From Lysobacteraceae bacterium PS02065 (GTDB lineage: Bacteria; Pseudomonadota; Gammaproteobacteria; Xanthomonadales; Rhodanobacteraceae), in contig JASCPI010000029.1 in assembly GCA_029959555.1 (NCBI GenBank), positions 1-63,522 of the forward strand: a stretch of 63,522 nucleotides of DNA. Reading direction: 5' to 3'. Each line of letters starts with the position of its first letter. The stretch's first letter is position 1. Below the pieces are notes generated by a model. That model worked only from the letters and a program-made list of their open reading frames with translations. It searched no databases and was not told the DNA's origin. Below, piece by piece: positions 18,222-27,448 of this stretch. A program made the translations under genes and the position numbers.

Positions 18222-18902
18222 ATGATGTTGCGCGACCGCCTCAAGCCGATCCTCACGACCTGGCTGACGGGCTTCCTCGCGGTGCTGCCGCTCGCGATCA
18301 CGCTGATCCTGGTCGGCTGGGTGGTGACGATGCTCAACAGCGTGCTCGGTCCGAACAGCCTGTTCGGCCGCACGTTCTCGGCCTTCAGCCAGTACCTGCT
18401 CGGCAGCCAGCTGCTCGCGTGGCTGCTCGGCACGCTGCTCGTGATCGGCCTGATCTACCTGCTCGGCCTGGCCGTGCGCTCGCAGCTCAAGAAGCCGTTC
18501 GCGGGCGTGATCGACCACACGCTGCGGCGCATTCCGCTGGTACGCAGTGTCTACGCGCTGGCCGAGCGCTTCGTCGCGGTGATCGGCGACCGCAAGGCCG
18601 CCGACATCGGCGCGATGAGCCCGGTGTGGTGTTTCTTCGGCGGCGAGGGCGTCGCCGTGCTCGGCCTGCTGCCGAACCCCGCGCCGATCGAGATCGACGG
18701 GCGTCGCTACCTGACCGTGCTCGTGCCGACCGCGCCGGTGCCGGTCGGCGGCGGACTGCTCTACGTGCCCGAGGCCTGGGTCAAGCCGGCCGGTTTCGGC
18801 ATCGACGCGTTCACGAGCATGTACCTGTCGATGGGCATCACGCAGCCGCCGCTGCCGCCCGAGGTCGTGCAGGAGCCGCAGCGTGCCGACCTGACCAGCT
18901 GA
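18222..18902 (+). CDS. DUF502 family membrane protein
   Basis: 226 residues from the ATG at 18222, with AAGGA seven bases upstream. There are two N-terminal transmembrane segments (about 13-37 TGFLAVLPLAITLILVGWVV and about 61-83 LLAWLLGTLLVIGLIYLL). A soluble domain follows with the DUF502 signatures LVRSVYALAERF, VLVPTAPVPVGGGLLYVP and YLSMGI. The family is widespread in proteobacteria and also known in plants (LIKE-COV). No biochemical activity is established. An inverted repeat in the leader may control translation. Confidence 0.9.
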   Translation: MMLRDRLKPILTTWLTGFLAVLPLAITLILVGWVVTMLNSVLGPNSLFGRTFSAFSQYLLGSQLLAWLLGTLLVIGLIYLLGLAVRSQLKKPFAGVIDHTLRRIPLVRSVYALAERFVAVIGDRKAADIGAMSPVWCFFGGEGVAVLGLLPNPAPIEIDGRRYLTVLVPTAPVPVGGGLLYVPEAWVKPAGFGIDAFTSMYLSMGITQPPLPPEVVQEPQRADLTS

Positions 18903-18911
18903 TCGCCGGTC

Positions 18912-19874
18912 TCAGCCCGCGAGTGAGGCGAGCGCGTCGTCGAGGTCGTTGCAGTGCTGTTCCCACCAGCGCGCCTCGCCGACGTGCGCGAACGCGAGCG
19001 GGAACGCGGGATCGTGCCAGCGCGACGCGACCCAGCCGGCCCAGTGCACCTGGCGCATGATGCGCAGCGGCTCGACGAGGGCGAGTTCGGCCGGATCGGG
19101 TTCGCGGAACTCGGCGTAGCCCTCGAGCAGCGCGTCGAGTGCGGCGCGCGACGGCGCGAGCATCCACAGGTCCTGCACGGCCGGGCCCATGCGGGCGTCG
19201 TCGAGGTCCACGAAGTGAGGGCCCGTGTCGGTCCACAGCACGTTGCCGAGGTGGCAGTCGCCGTGCAGGCGCAACGTGCGCACGGTTCCGACCGCCTCGA
19301 GGCGCGCATCGAGCGCGTCGGCGAGGTCGTCGACGAGGCCGGCGTAGCGATCCTCGACGTGCGGGGGCAGCAGGTCCGACGCGAGCACCGCGTCGGAGGC
19401 GTCGAGCACGAAGGTGTCGACGTCGATCGCGCCGCGCGCCTCGAAACGCGAGCGCGCGCCGATCGCGTGGATGCGCGCGATGAGGCGCCCCATCCAGGCG
19501 AGATGGTCGACCGATTCGAGTTCCGGCGCGCGTCCTCCGCGGCGCGGATAGAGCGTGTAGCGGAAACCTTCGTGCGCGAGCAGCGTCGCGCCGTCGACCG
19601 CGATCGGCGCGACTACCGGCAGTTCGGCCGCGGCGAGTTCGGCCGCGAACGCGTGCTCTTCGGCGATCGCGGCGTCGCTCCAGCGTGCGGGGCGATAGAA
19701 CTTCGCGACCAGCGGCGCGCCGTCGTCGAGGCCGACCTGGTAGACGCGGTTCTCGTAGCTGCCGAGCGCGAGCAGGCGGCCGTCGGGCACGAAGCCGGCC
19801 TCGGCAACGGCGTCGAGGACGACATCGGGCGAGAGGCGCGCGTACGGTGCGGCGTGGTCGGTCGGTCGGGACAT
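18912..19874 (-). CDS. srkA: Stress-response kinase A-like Ser/Thr kinase (YihE/RdoA family)
   Basis: 320 residues, close to E. coli SrkA (328). Kinase-like phosphotransferase fold: YENRVYQVGLDDGAPLVAKFYRP (nucleotide and Lys region), catalytic loop LRLHGDCHLGNVLW, metal-binding FVDLDDARMGP, then the typical C-terminal segment QVHWAGWVASRW. In E. coli the enzyme is an eukaryote-like Ser/Thr kinase that delays programmed death under Cpx-sensed stress and usually lies next to dsbA. No dsbA is present here. Stop codons of this gene and the DUF502 gene are 9 bp apart, convergent. Confidence 0.9.
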   Translation of the reverse strand: MSRPTDHAAPYARLSPDVVLDAVAEAGFVPDGRLLALGSYENRVYQVGLDDGAPLVAKFYRPARWSDAAIAEEHAFAAELAAAELPVVAPIAVDGATLLAHEGFRYTLYPRRGGRAPELESVDHLAWMGRLIARIHAIGARSRFEARGAIDVDTFVLDASDAVLASDLLPPHVEDRYAGLVDDLADALDARLEAVGTVRTLRLHGDCHLGNVLWTDTGPHFVDLDDARMGPAVQDLWMLAPSRAALDALLEGYAEFREPDPAELALVEPLRIMRQVHWAGWVASRWHDPAFPLAFAHVGEARWWEQHCNDLDDALASLAG

Positions 19875-19990
19875 CGGCGGAAGCGGTTCGGGAGCGGCAG
19901 GATACGCGTGCCGGCAGGCTCGCGCAGCGCGCCGCAAATCGGCCAGAATGCCGACACGCGGATCGAGGGGTTCCGCTTCCGGACGATGCA

Positions 19991-21880
19991 GTGACCATCG
20001 ACAACCTGTGGGTGATCGTCTGCGCGTTCCTCGTCGTCGTGATGCAGGCCGGGTTTACCTGCCTCGAAAGCGGCATGGTGCGCGCAAAGAACAGCATCAA
20101 CGTCGCGCTCAAGAACCTGATCGATTTCTGCATCTCGGTCTGCCTGTTCGCGCTGTTCGGCTTCGGCCTGATGTTCGGCGCCAGCGCCGCAGGGCTCTTC
20201 GGTACCGACGGATTCGTGATCGACGACACGTTGTCGCCCGAGCGCATGGCGTTCTTCTTCTTCCAGGCCGCATTCTGCGGAACCGCCACCACGATCGTGT
20301 CGGGCGCGGTGGCCGAGCGCATGCGCTTCGCGGGCTACGCACTGACGGCGATGGTGCTCTCCGGCCTGATCTACCCGATCACCGGGCACTGGGCGTGGGC
20401 CACGGAGTCCACCGGCGCGGCGGCCGGCTGGCTGGCGAGTGCCGGCTTCCACGACTTCGCCGGTTCGACCGTCGTGCACTCGGTCGGCGGCTGGGTTTCG
20501 CTGGCGGCCATCCTCGTCATCGGTCCGCGCCTCGGCCGCTTCGGCAAGCGCGCACGTCGGATCGAGGGGCACAACCTCGCGCTGTCGACGCTAGGCGTGT
20601 TCCTGCTCTGGTTCGGCTGGTTCGGATTCAACGGCGGCAGCACGCTGGCCTTGTCGGACAAGGTGCCCGTGATCATCGTCAACACGGCGCTGGCCGGCGG
20701 TGCCGGCGGCATCCTCGGCACACTGCTGACCTGGATGCTCGAGGGGCGGCCCGCGGCCGGTGAAGTCATGAATGGCGTCCTCGCCGGCCTGGTCGCGGTC
20801 ACCGCCAACTGCGATGTCGTCTCGCCGCTGTCGGCGCTGGTCATCGGCGCGATCGGCGGGGCCATCGCGGTGTTCGGAACGCGGCTGCTCGAGCGGTGGC
20901 GTGTCGACGATGCGATCGGCGCGGTGCCGGTCCACCTGTTCGCCGGCATCTGGGGCACGCTCGCGGTCGCGCTGTTCGCCGATGCCTCCATGCTGGAGCT
21001 TTCGCGCGGCGAGCAGTTCCTCGTCCAGCTGCAGGGCGTGCTCGCGATCGGCGCCTATGCGTTTCTCGGCAGCTTCGTGCTGCTGCGGCTGATCGGCCTG
21101 GTGGTGCCGCTTCGCGTGCGTCAGCGTGACGAGCGCATCGGCCTGAACGTCGCCGAGCACGGCGCCACCACGTCCCTGCTCGACCTGGTCAGCCAGATGG
21201 ACGTGCAGGCCCACAGCGGCGATTTCTCGCGTCCCGTTCGCGTGGACGATGAGACGGAGGCTAGTCAGGTGGCCGCCTTCTACAACGCCGTGCTCGAGAA
21301 ATTCAACCTCGAGACCGATCGCCGCAAGATGGCCATGCACCGGCTTTCGGAGCTCGCGAACGTCGACGTCCTGACTGGCCTCGCCAATCGGCGCCTGTTC
21401 CTCGAGAGCGTGCGTCGTGCACTATTGCGCGCCGGCGAGGATGGCAGGCGAGGTGCCGTGCTCTACCTCGACCTGGACGGATTCAAGCCGGTCAACGACC
21501 GTCTCGGGCACGAGGCCGGCGACCGCGTGCTGCGCGAGGTCGCGCGCCGGCTCAGTGCGAGCCTCGGCGAGGACGATCTCGCCGGCCGCCTCGGCGGCGA
21601 CGAATTCGCCGTGCTGATCGACGGTCGCGGCGACGACGTCGCGGAGCATGCGGAGGCCACCGCGATGCGCATCCTCACGCGTGTCAACGAATCCATGACC
21701 GACGGTGGACATGTCCTGCGGGTCGGCACGTCGATCGGCATCGCGCTGTTCGGCGGGCCTGCGCACGAGTCGGTGAAGTCGGTGATGCGCAAGGCCGATC
21801 TCGCGATGTACGAGGCCAAGCTCGCCGGCAAGGGCACGTGGCGTGCCTATTGCGAGGACGTCGGCGACGCGATCGGCTGA
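19991..21880 (+). CDS. Ammonium transporter (Amt) domain fused to a GGDEF diguanylate cyclase
   Basis: 629 residues from the GTG at 19991, the only in-frame start that keeps the Amt N-terminus. Residues 1-375 are an Amt/Rh channel of about 11 membrane segments. The pore twin histidines (His163 in TVVHSVGG, His315 in AVPVHLF) and Asp155 are retained, so ammonium conduction or binding looks intact. Residues about 376-455 are a linker (GLNVAEHGATTSLLDL) with a helical segment. Residues about 456-629 are a GGDEF domain with intact RLGGDEF at 533-539 (active-site signature) and LYLDLDGFKPVND. The inhibitory RxxD site upstream is absent (GEDD instead). The likely role is to couple external ammonium to cyclic-di-GMP. 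No glnK is adjacent. Confidence 0.92.
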   Translation: MTIDNLWVIVCAFLVVVMQAGFTCLESGMVRAKNSINVALKNLIDFCISVCLFALFGFGLMFGASAAGLFGTDGFVIDDTLSPERMAFFFFQAAFCGTATTIVSGAVAERMRFAGYALTAMVLSGLIYPITGHWAWATESTGAAAGWLASAGFHDFAGSTVVHSVGGWVSLAAILVIGPRLGRFGKRARRIEGHNLALSTLGVFLLWFGWFGFNGGSTLALSDKVPVIIVNTALAGGAGGILGTLLTWMLEGRPAAGEVMNGVLAGLVAVTANCDVVSPLSALVIGAIGGAIAVFGTRLLERWRVDDAIGAVPVHLFAGIWGTLAVALFADASMLELSRGEQFLVQLQGVLAIGAYAFLGSFVLLRLIGLVVPLRVRQRDERIGLNVAEHGATTSLLDLVSQMDVQAHSGDFSRPVRVDDETEASQVAAFYNAVLEKFNLETDRRKMAMHRLSELANVDVLTGLANRRLFLESVRRALLRAGEDGRRGAVLYLDLDGFKPVNDRLGHEAGDRVLREVARRLSASLGEDDLAGRLGGDEFAVLIDGRGDDVAEHAEATAMRILTRVNESMTDGGHVLRVGTSIGIALFGGPAHESVKSVMRKADLAMYEAKLAGKGTWRAYCEDVGDAIG

Positions 21881-21887
21881 GCGCCGC

Positions 21888-22316
21888 TCAGCTGCGGCGC
21901 GGCACCACGGCCATGGTCAGGCGCGAGATGCAGACCAGCCGACCGCCTTCGTCCTCGATGCGGATCTCCCACACCTGTGTCGTGCGGCCCAGATGCAGCA
22001 TGCGCGCGGTGCCGGTGACCTCGCCGGCGGTGACCGCGCGAACGTGGTTGGCGTTGATGTCGAGGCCGACGGCCATCTCGGCGCGTGTGTCGAGCGTGAG
22101 GTTCGCGGCGAGGCTGCCGAGCGACTCGGCGAGCGCGACCGAGGCGCCGCCGTGCAGCAGGCCGAACGGCTGGTGCGTGCGTGCGTCGACCGGCATCGTG
22201 CCGCGCACGAAGTCGTCGCCGACCTCGGTCACGCGCATGCCGAGGTGCTCGACGAGGGTGTTCGCATTCCAGGCATTGATGCGTTCGAGATCGATCGCCT
22301 GCTTCCAGATCGCCAT
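21888..22316 (-). CDS. Hotdog-fold acyl-CoA thioesterase (YdiI/MenI-like)
   Basis: 142 residues, the normal family length. It closely resembles E. coli YdiI/MenI: N-terminal IWKQAIDLERINA, MPVDARTHQPFGLLHGGASVALAES with the catalytic acidic residue in ALAES, and GLDINANHVRAVTAGEVTG. The family hydrolyses aromatic and medium-chain acyl-CoA thioesters. Menaquinone synthesis is not evident in the window, and Xanthomonadales generally use ubiquinone, so dihydroxynaphthoyl-CoA is not assumed as substrate. Its stop is 8 bp from that of the convergent Amt-GGDEF gene. It is divergent from the reductase gene. Confidence 0.92.
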   Translation of the reverse strand: MAIWKQAIDLERINAWNANTLVEHLGMRVTEVGDDFVRGTMPVDARTHQPFGLLHGGASVALAESLGSLAANLTLDTRAEMAVGLDINANHVRAVTAGEVTGTARMLHLGRTTQVWEIRIEDEGGRLVCISRLTMAVVPRRS

Positions 22317-22418
22317 GCCGCCCACCGTCGTGTCAGAAGGGCGGCGACTATAGCGCGGGCGTCGACAAATCCCGCCCGAGGCTTGATGCTGTCGGCCGCG
22401 ACCCCACGATCGCCCTCC

Positions 22419-23477
22419 ATGGCCGTCCTCCACACCGTGACCTTGCAGGCTTCCGGCAAGCGCTTCGAGGCGCGGGCCGACGAGTCGATCCTGCAGGCCG
22501 CGCAACGCGCCGGCCTCGCGCTGCCGTACTCGTGCCGCGCCGGTGTCTGCGGCAGCTGCAAGGCCACGCTCGTCGAAGGCACGTGCACGTATCCGGACCA
22601 GCCGCCCGCGGCGCTCAACGCGGCCGAGCACGCGCGCCGCCAGGTGCTGCTGTGCCAGGCCCATGCGGCCAGCGACATCGTCATCGCGGCGCGCGAGGTC
22701 GCGTCGGTCGCCGACATGCCGTGCCGCACGCTCACGGTGCGCCTGCGCGAGAAGCGCGTGCTCGCCGACGACGTGGCCTGCCTCGTGTTCGATCCGGTCG
22801 ACGGTGCGCCGCTGCGACGCCTGCCGGGTCAGTACCTCGAAGTGCACCTCGAGGACGGCCGCCGGCGCGCGTTCTCGATCGCCAATGCGCCGGGCGCCGG
22901 TGACGGCATCGAGCTGCACGTGCGCCGCGTCGCCGGTGGCGGCTTCACGACATGGATCGTCGACGAGATGCCGATCGGCGACACGCTGCAGATCGAGGCC
23001 CCGCTCGGCACCTTCGTGCCGCGCGAGGACAGCGAGCGGCCGATCCTCATGGTCGCGGGCGGCACCGGCTTCGCGCCGGTCAAGGCACTCGCCGAGCACT
23101 TCCTGCGCCTCGGGTCGCGCCGGGCGATCACGCTCTACTGGGGCGTGCGTGCCGCAGCCGATCTCTATCTGCGCGCGCTGCCCGAGTCCTGGGCGCGCGA
23201 CACGGCGGCGTTCTCGTTCGTCCCCGTGGTATCGGATGCGGAACTCGCCGACGGCCTGCGCGTCGGCCTGATCCACGAGGCCGTGCTCGAGGATCACCCC
23301 GACCTGTCCGGCGTCGACGTCTACATGAGCGGGCCGCCCGCGCTGATCGAGGCCGGGCGCCGCGGGTTCGTGCAGGCGGGACTTCCCGAGGAGCGGTTGT
23401 TCTACGATGCGTTCGACTACGCCCCCGACATCATCGCCGCGGTGCTGCAGGCGCGTGCGGGCATCCACGGGCACTGA
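22419..23477 (+). CDS. [2Fe-2S] ferredoxin-NAD(P)H reductase (CDP-6-deoxy-glucoseen reductase-like)
   Basis: 352 residues from the ATG at 22419. Residues 1-90 are a plant-type 2Fe-2S ferredoxin with CRAGVCGSC and a later Cys in LLCQAH. Residues about 100-200 are an FAD-binding domain (RRAFSIANAP) and about 210-345 an NAD(P)-binding domain (ILMVAGGTGFAPVKALAEH, SGPPALIEA, FYDAFDYAP at the C-terminus). This layout is that of AscD/RfbI-type reductases and of phenol-hydroxylase-type reductase components. In Xanthomonads a homologue near ubi genes is usually called CDP-6-deoxy-delta-3,4-glucoseen reductase, and the true electron acceptor is not known. No deoxysugar genes are nearby. Confidence 0.88.
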   Translation: MAVLHTVTLQASGKRFEARADESILQAAQRAGLALPYSCRAGVCGSCKATLVEGTCTYPDQPPAALNAAEHARRQVLLCQAHAASDIVIAAREVASVADMPCRTLTVRLREKRVLADDVACLVFDPVDGAPLRRLPGQYLEVHLEDGRRRAFSIANAPGAGDGIELHVRRVAGGGFTTWIVDEMPIGDTLQIEAPLGTFVPREDSERPILMVAGGTGFAPVKALAEHFLRLGSRRAITLYWGVRAAADLYLRALPESWARDTAAFSFVPVVSDAELADGLRVGLIHEAVLEDHPDLSGVDVYMSGPPALIEAGRRGFVQAGLPEERLFYDAFDYAPDIIAAVLQARAGIHGH

Positions 23478-23541
23478 TCGTACGGGAACCCATGGCGACG
23501 ACGGCATGTCACAGCGGCTCGACCGAGGCGAGGAAGCCAGC

Positions 23542-24126
23542 ATGATCCGCAGATCCCGAGGTGCCGCCGTCCTCCTGCTGCTGCTCGTGGCCACGGCGAG
23601 CCTGCCGGCCGCGGCGGCGCTGCGTTGCGGCAGCCGCCTCGTCGACACCGGCGATGCCGACTTCCGCGTACGCGATCGTTGCGGCGAGCCGTTCTGGACC
23701 GAGACCTACCTCGCCACCGACGTGTTCGCGCAGGGCCGCGACGTGCAGCGTCTGCGCGAGGTGCGCTGGGACGTCTGGTACTACAACTTCGGCCCGCGCG
23801 CGCTCATGCAGAAGCTCGTGTTCGTCGACGGCGCGCTGCGCTCGATCGAGTCGCTCGGCTACGGCGTCGGCGAGATCGGCGCGAACTGCGATGCGCGCAT
23901 GGGCTACTCGGGCATGAGCGCGGGTGAAGTCGTCGCGCGTTGCGGCGAGCCGCAGTGGCGGCGCAGCAGCAACGACACCGTCGTGCAGCGGCCGGGGCAG
24001 GGCCTCGAGCGCTGGCGTGACGAACGTCGCGAGGCCTGGACCTACGACTTCGGCGACGGCCAGCTGCTGCGCACGCTGCATCTGGTCAACGGGCGCGTCA
24101 CGGCGGTCGAGCACACCGCCCGCTGA
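23542..24126 (+). CDS. DUF2845 family exported protein
   Basis: 194 residues from the ATG at 23542 (AGGAAG upstream). Residues 1-26 form a signal peptide. The mature part contains the two Cys-centred repeats typical of DUF2845: LRCGSRLVDTGD...RCGEP and MGYSGMSAGEVVARCGEP. Each is followed by an aromatic-rich strand (WDVWYYNFGPRALM, EAWTYDFGDGQLLR). It is probably a periplasmic protein with disulfides. Its function is unknown. The gene ends 8 bp from the convergent hemY stop. Confidence 0.85.
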   Translation: MIRRSRGAAVLLLLLVATASLPAAAALRCGSRLVDTGDADFRVRDRCGEPFWTETYLATDVFAQGRDVQRLREVRWDVWYYNFGPRALMQKLVFVDGALRSIESLGYGVGEIGANCDARMGYSGMSAGEVVARCGEPQWRRSSNDTVVQRPGQGLERWRDERREAWTYDFGDGQLLRTLHLVNGRVTAVEHTAR

Positions 24127-24133
24127 CGTCGCG

Positions 24134-25393
24134 TCATCCGCCGCGCGGCAGCCGCGGCACGCCGTGCGCGTCGCGCTCCTCGACCACGAGAGCCCGCGTA
24201 TCGACCGCACCCGCGTGGCGCGAGGCCAGCGGCGTGGTCGTGGCGCCGCGTGCGGCGCGTGCCGCGTTGGCGTAGGCGACGATCGCCGCATCACGTTCAC
24301 CCGCACCGGCGTGGGCATCGCCCAGGGCCTCCCAGGCGAGGGCGCGCCCGTCGATCGCGATCGCGCGCTCGAGGTACTGGATGGCCTTGCCCCACAAGCC
24401 CTGCTCGACGCACAGGCGGCCGAGCGTGGTGAGCAGGGCAGGGCTGTTCGGGGCGATCGCGAGCCAGGCCTCGGCGTGGCGCAGGCGCGTCGCCGCTTCG
24501 GCCGGGCCGAGTTCGCCGTAAGCGGTCGCGAGCGTCTCGCTCCACTCGCGGCGCTGCGCGGTCTCGATCTCGTCCATCGCCGCCAGCACCTGGCCGAACC
24601 CTGCGGCGCGACGCGCGAACGCGGCGACGATCACGGGCTGCTGGCGGCGTGCGCGGCTGGTCGCGTTCCAGGTCGTGTTGAGGCGCGCCTGCGACGGCGC
24701 GGCCCCGAGCGCGGCGACGAGCACGCGCGTCTCGATCGCGGCCATCGCGTCGGGGGCGAGCGACTGCGTACGCGCGAACTTCGGCAGCGCGTCGAGCGCG
24801 GCATCGGCCTCGCCTTGTGCGAGCGCGGCCTCGATGAAAGCGCGCCAGCCGACCGGCGGCAGCGTGCCGGCCTGGGCCGGCGCACGCAGCAGCGCGAGGG
24901 CTTCGGCGGAGCGGTCGCGTTCGAGCAGGAACTTCGCGCGCTGGGCGAGTGCGGCCTGCGGCGCTTCGACGACCGCCTCGTCGAGCACTTGCGTGGCGCG
25001 CGCGTCCTCGCCGCGCGCATGCGCGGCGCGTGCCATCGCGAGCAGCGCGGGCCCGCGCAGCGCGGGTTGTTGCGCGGCCTTGCCGAGGTCGCGCTCGGCC
25101 TGCGCGTAGCGACCTTCCGCGAAAGCGGCAAGGCCTCCGGCGAGGCGCTCGCGACCGCGACGGCGCTGCGAGCGGCCCCAGGCGCGCATCGGCCAGCGCG
25201 CGAGCCGCCAGACCGCACCGAAAAGGCCCCATGCGACGAGCAGCGCGATGATCGCGACGACCACGCTGGTCTCGAGCGACCAGCCGCGCATGCGCACGAG
25301 CACGTAGCCCGGATCGTCGGCGATCCACTGCCAGCCGAACGCGGTCGCGGCGGCGACGAGGAGGAGCAGCAGGCACCAGGTCCAGAACCTCAT
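24134..25393 (-). CDS. hemY: HemY-like TPR membrane protein
   Basis: 419 residues. Two N-terminal transmembrane segments (about 5-20 and 42-62) are followed by a long TPR region typical of proteobacterial HemY (not the protoporphyrinogen oxidase of Bacillus with the same name). The start codon overlaps the hemX stop (ATGA at 25390-25393). The protein is encoded with hemD and hemX in a conserved haem-synthesis cluster, and its exact role there is not settled. Confidence 0.9.
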   Translation of the reverse strand: MRFWTWCLLLLLVAAATAFGWQWIADDPGYVLVRMRGWSLETSVVVAIIALLVAWGLFGAVWRLARWPMRAWGRSQRRRGRERLAGGLAAFAEGRYAQAERDLGKAAQQPALRGPALLAMARAAHARGEDARATQVLDEAVVEAPQAALAQRAKFLLERDRSAEALALLRAPAQAGTLPPVGWRAFIEAALAQGEADAALDALPKFARTQSLAPDAMAAIETRVLVAALGAAPSQARLNTTWNATSRARRQQPVIVAAFARRAAGFGQVLAAMDEIETAQRREWSETLATAYGELGPAEAATRLRHAEAWLAIAPNSPALLTTLGRLCVEQGLWGKAIQYLERAIAIDGRALAWEALGDAHAGAGERDAAIVAYANAARAARGATTTPLASRHAGAVDTRALVVEERDAHGVPRLPRGG

Positions 25394-26469
25394 GGCGATG
25401 CGTGCGCCACCGGTTCGCGCGACAGCGCGCGGGCGCTGCGCAGGTTGCGCAGCTCGCGCAGCGCGGTGCCGAGTTCGGGCAGCGCCGGCGCGAGTGGCGA
25501 GGCGAGCAGGCGATCGAGCGAGGCGCGCGCCTCGCGCACGCTGTCGGCGGCGGGATCGAAAGCCTCGTCGAGGCCGCCACGCGCGCGCTCGAGTGCGCCG
25601 CCGAATGCGGCCTCGTCGCGCGCGAACAGCGCGGCCTCGGCGGCGCGCAGGTCGAGCACGACGAGCGTGCGTGCGAGGCCGGTTTCGCGCGGTGCGATCG
25701 CGGTGCCCTCGGTATCGCGGCGGATGCGCACGAACGGCGCGATCAGGCGACCGAGGCGCGACGTCGGCTGCAGGGCATCCTCACCGACGGCGAGCGGCCT
25801 GGCGGGCCACTGCGGGGCGGCTTCGCGCAGGGTCGCGAGCGCGCCGAGCGTGGCTTGGGTCTGCAGGGGCTGCGCGGCCTCGAGGGCCTGGATCTCGGCG
25901 GCGATGGTCTGGCGCACCGACGCGAACAGCGGATCCTCGGCGCCGGCGAGTGCACTGTCGGCAAGGCGATAGGCGGCGATCGCGGCGGCCGGGTCGCGGA
26001 ACAGGGCCAGGCGTTCGCCTGCGAGCTGCAGCACGTACTCGGCCTCGTTGAGGGCGAGCACGTCGCGGCTGGTCAGGCGCTGCTGGGCCAGGTTGGCCAC
26101 CGCGTCCTCGAGCGCGCGCGAACGCTCGGTCACGCCGAGCAGCTCCTCGCGCAGGCTGCGGTTCATCGCTTCCGCATCCGAGAGGCGATTGCGCATGGCC
26201 TCGACTTCGCGGCGCATCGCGCCGTCCTCGCGCGTGGCTTCGGCGATCGCGGCGGTCACGCGGTCCTCGCGCGCGGTCGCATCGGTGCGCTCGCGTTCGC
26301 GGTGCGTCTCCTGCAGCCACGCCCACGCCGCGACGCCCGCGGCGAGCACGAGGATCACGAAAAGCGGGAGCCAGGAGCCGCGGCGGCGACGGGGTGGCGG
26401 GGTGGCCGGCGTCGCGGTGTCGTCACGGACGGCCGGTGTGGGCAGCGTCGCTTCGGAGTCGTTGTCCAT
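25390..26469 (-). CDS. hemX: HemX (uroporphyrinogen-III C-methyltransferase-like) membrane protein
   Basis: 359 residues. A Pro/Arg-rich cytoplasmic N-terminus precedes one transmembrane segment (about 33-51 WLPLFVILVLAAGVAAWAWL). A coiled-coil stretch follows (about 55-125, RREVEAMRNRLSDAEAMNRS) and then the HemX domain (TSRDVLALNEAEYVLQLAGERL). No methyltransferase motifs are present, so the frequent annotation as an enzyme is misleading. It is the middle gene of hemD-hemX-hemY. Confidence 0.9.
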   Translation of the reverse strand: MDNDSEATLPTPAVRDDTATPATPPPRRRRGSWLPLFVILVLAAGVAAWAWLQETHRERERTDATAREDRVTAAIAEATREDGAMRREVEAMRNRLSDAEAMNRSLREELLGVTERSRALEDAVANLAQQRLTSRDVLALNEAEYVLQLAGERLALFRDPAAAIAAYRLADSALAGAEDPLFASVRQTIAAEIQALEAAQPLQTQATLGALATLREAAPQWPARPLAVGEDALQPTSRLGRLIAPFVRIRRDTEGTAIAPRETGLARTLVVLDLRAAEAALFARDEAAFGGALERARGGLDEAFDPAADSVREARASLDRLLASPLAPALPELGTALRELRNLRSARALSREPVAHASP

Positions 26470-26533
26470 ATCGACATTTTAACGGAAACGGTGTGCTGCG
26501 ACGCGGCAGTGCAGGTCCGGTCGATCGCGCCGT

Positions 26534-27325
26534 TCAGCTTCGCGGACGTGGTGCGACGCGCGAGCACGCGGCCTCGATCAGGTCGGCGGGGCGTGCGGAC
26601 ACGGCGATCGTGACGTCCGTGAAGCCGGCCTCGGCGGCGAGCGCCGCGAGGCGTGCGCTGCTGACGACGAGTGCCTCGCCGCGCCAGCGCGCGGCGAGGT
26701 CGGCCGGCAGGGCGCGTCCGAGGTGATCCAGCGTCTCGCCACTCGACAGCAGGGTGATCCAGGGACGTGGCGCAGCCGCGAGCGCGGCGTGATGCCGCCG
26801 CGTCAGGCGGGCCGGCGCACGCCGGTAGACGTGGATGCGCGACACCGAGGCGCCGCGTGCGCGCAATGCAGGAGCGATCGCATCGCGACCGCCCGGCGCG
26901 TCGACGATCGCAATGCGCGCACCGGCGACGTCGGCGAGCTCCGGCAGGGCGAGCAGGCCGTCACCGTCCTGGCGTTCGGGTGGGGAGATCGCGATCGTGC
27001 GATGGCGCGCGAGCACGCTCGCGGTACCGCCGCCGACGGCGAGGACCCGCATGGCGGCGTCGCGCGGTGCGAAACCGAGCGCGAAGGCGTGGCGCACCGA
27101 AGCCGGGCTCGTGAACACAACGATGTCGCCACCGGAAGCGTCGGCGAGGGCTTCGCGTGCGGCGTCCCGGTTCTCGACGTCGCGCAACACGAGCCCCGGC
27201 AGGCGCACGACGAACGCGCCGGCCGCGCGGGCCAGCGCCACGAGCGGGCGTGCTTCGCTGCTCGGGCGCGTCACGATCACGGTGGTGCCGGCGAGCGTGG
27301 TGGCGGAAGGGGAAGGGCGGGGCAT
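26534..27325 (-). CDS. hemD: Uroporphyrinogen-III synthase
   Basis: 263 residues from the ATG at 27325. HemD cyclises hydroxymethylbilane to uroporphyrinogen III in tetrapyrrole synthesis. The family is poorly conserved, but the expected marks are present: VIVTRPSSEARPLVALARAAGA at the N-terminus, VFTSPASVRHAF, VLAVGGGTASVL, VYRRAPARL, ITLLSSGETLDHL and VVSSARLAALAAEAGF. hemC, usually just upstream, is not here, because the next gene upstream is divergent. There is a 64-bp gap to hemX. Confidence 0.93.
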   Translation of the reverse strand: MPRPSPSATTLAGTTVIVTRPSSEARPLVALARAAGAFVVRLPGLVLRDVENRDAAREALADASGGDIVVFTSPASVRHAFALGFAPRDAAMRVLAVGGGTASVLARHRTIAISPPERQDGDGLLALPELADVAGARIAIVDAPGGRDAIAPALRARGASVSRIHVYRRAPARLTRRHHAALAAAPRPWITLLSSGETLDHLGRALPADLAARWRGEALVVSSARLAALAAEAGFTDVTIAVSARPADLIEAACSRVAPRPRS

Positions 27326-27448
27326 CAGGCGTTCCGCGAGAGTCGTCGCATCATACGCAGCACCGGCGTTCGGTCCGAAATTGCAAGCGTCACGCGGGCT
27401 GACTAGGATGTCGGGACGCCGTGCGCATGCGCGGTGCCGGAAACCTGC

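Noticed and set aside
25390..27325. hemX as an active uroporphyrinogen methyltransferase
   Set aside because: The protein has one membrane helix, a coiled coil and the HemX domain, but none of the SAM-dependent methyltransferase motifs; the enzyme name is a historical misannotation.
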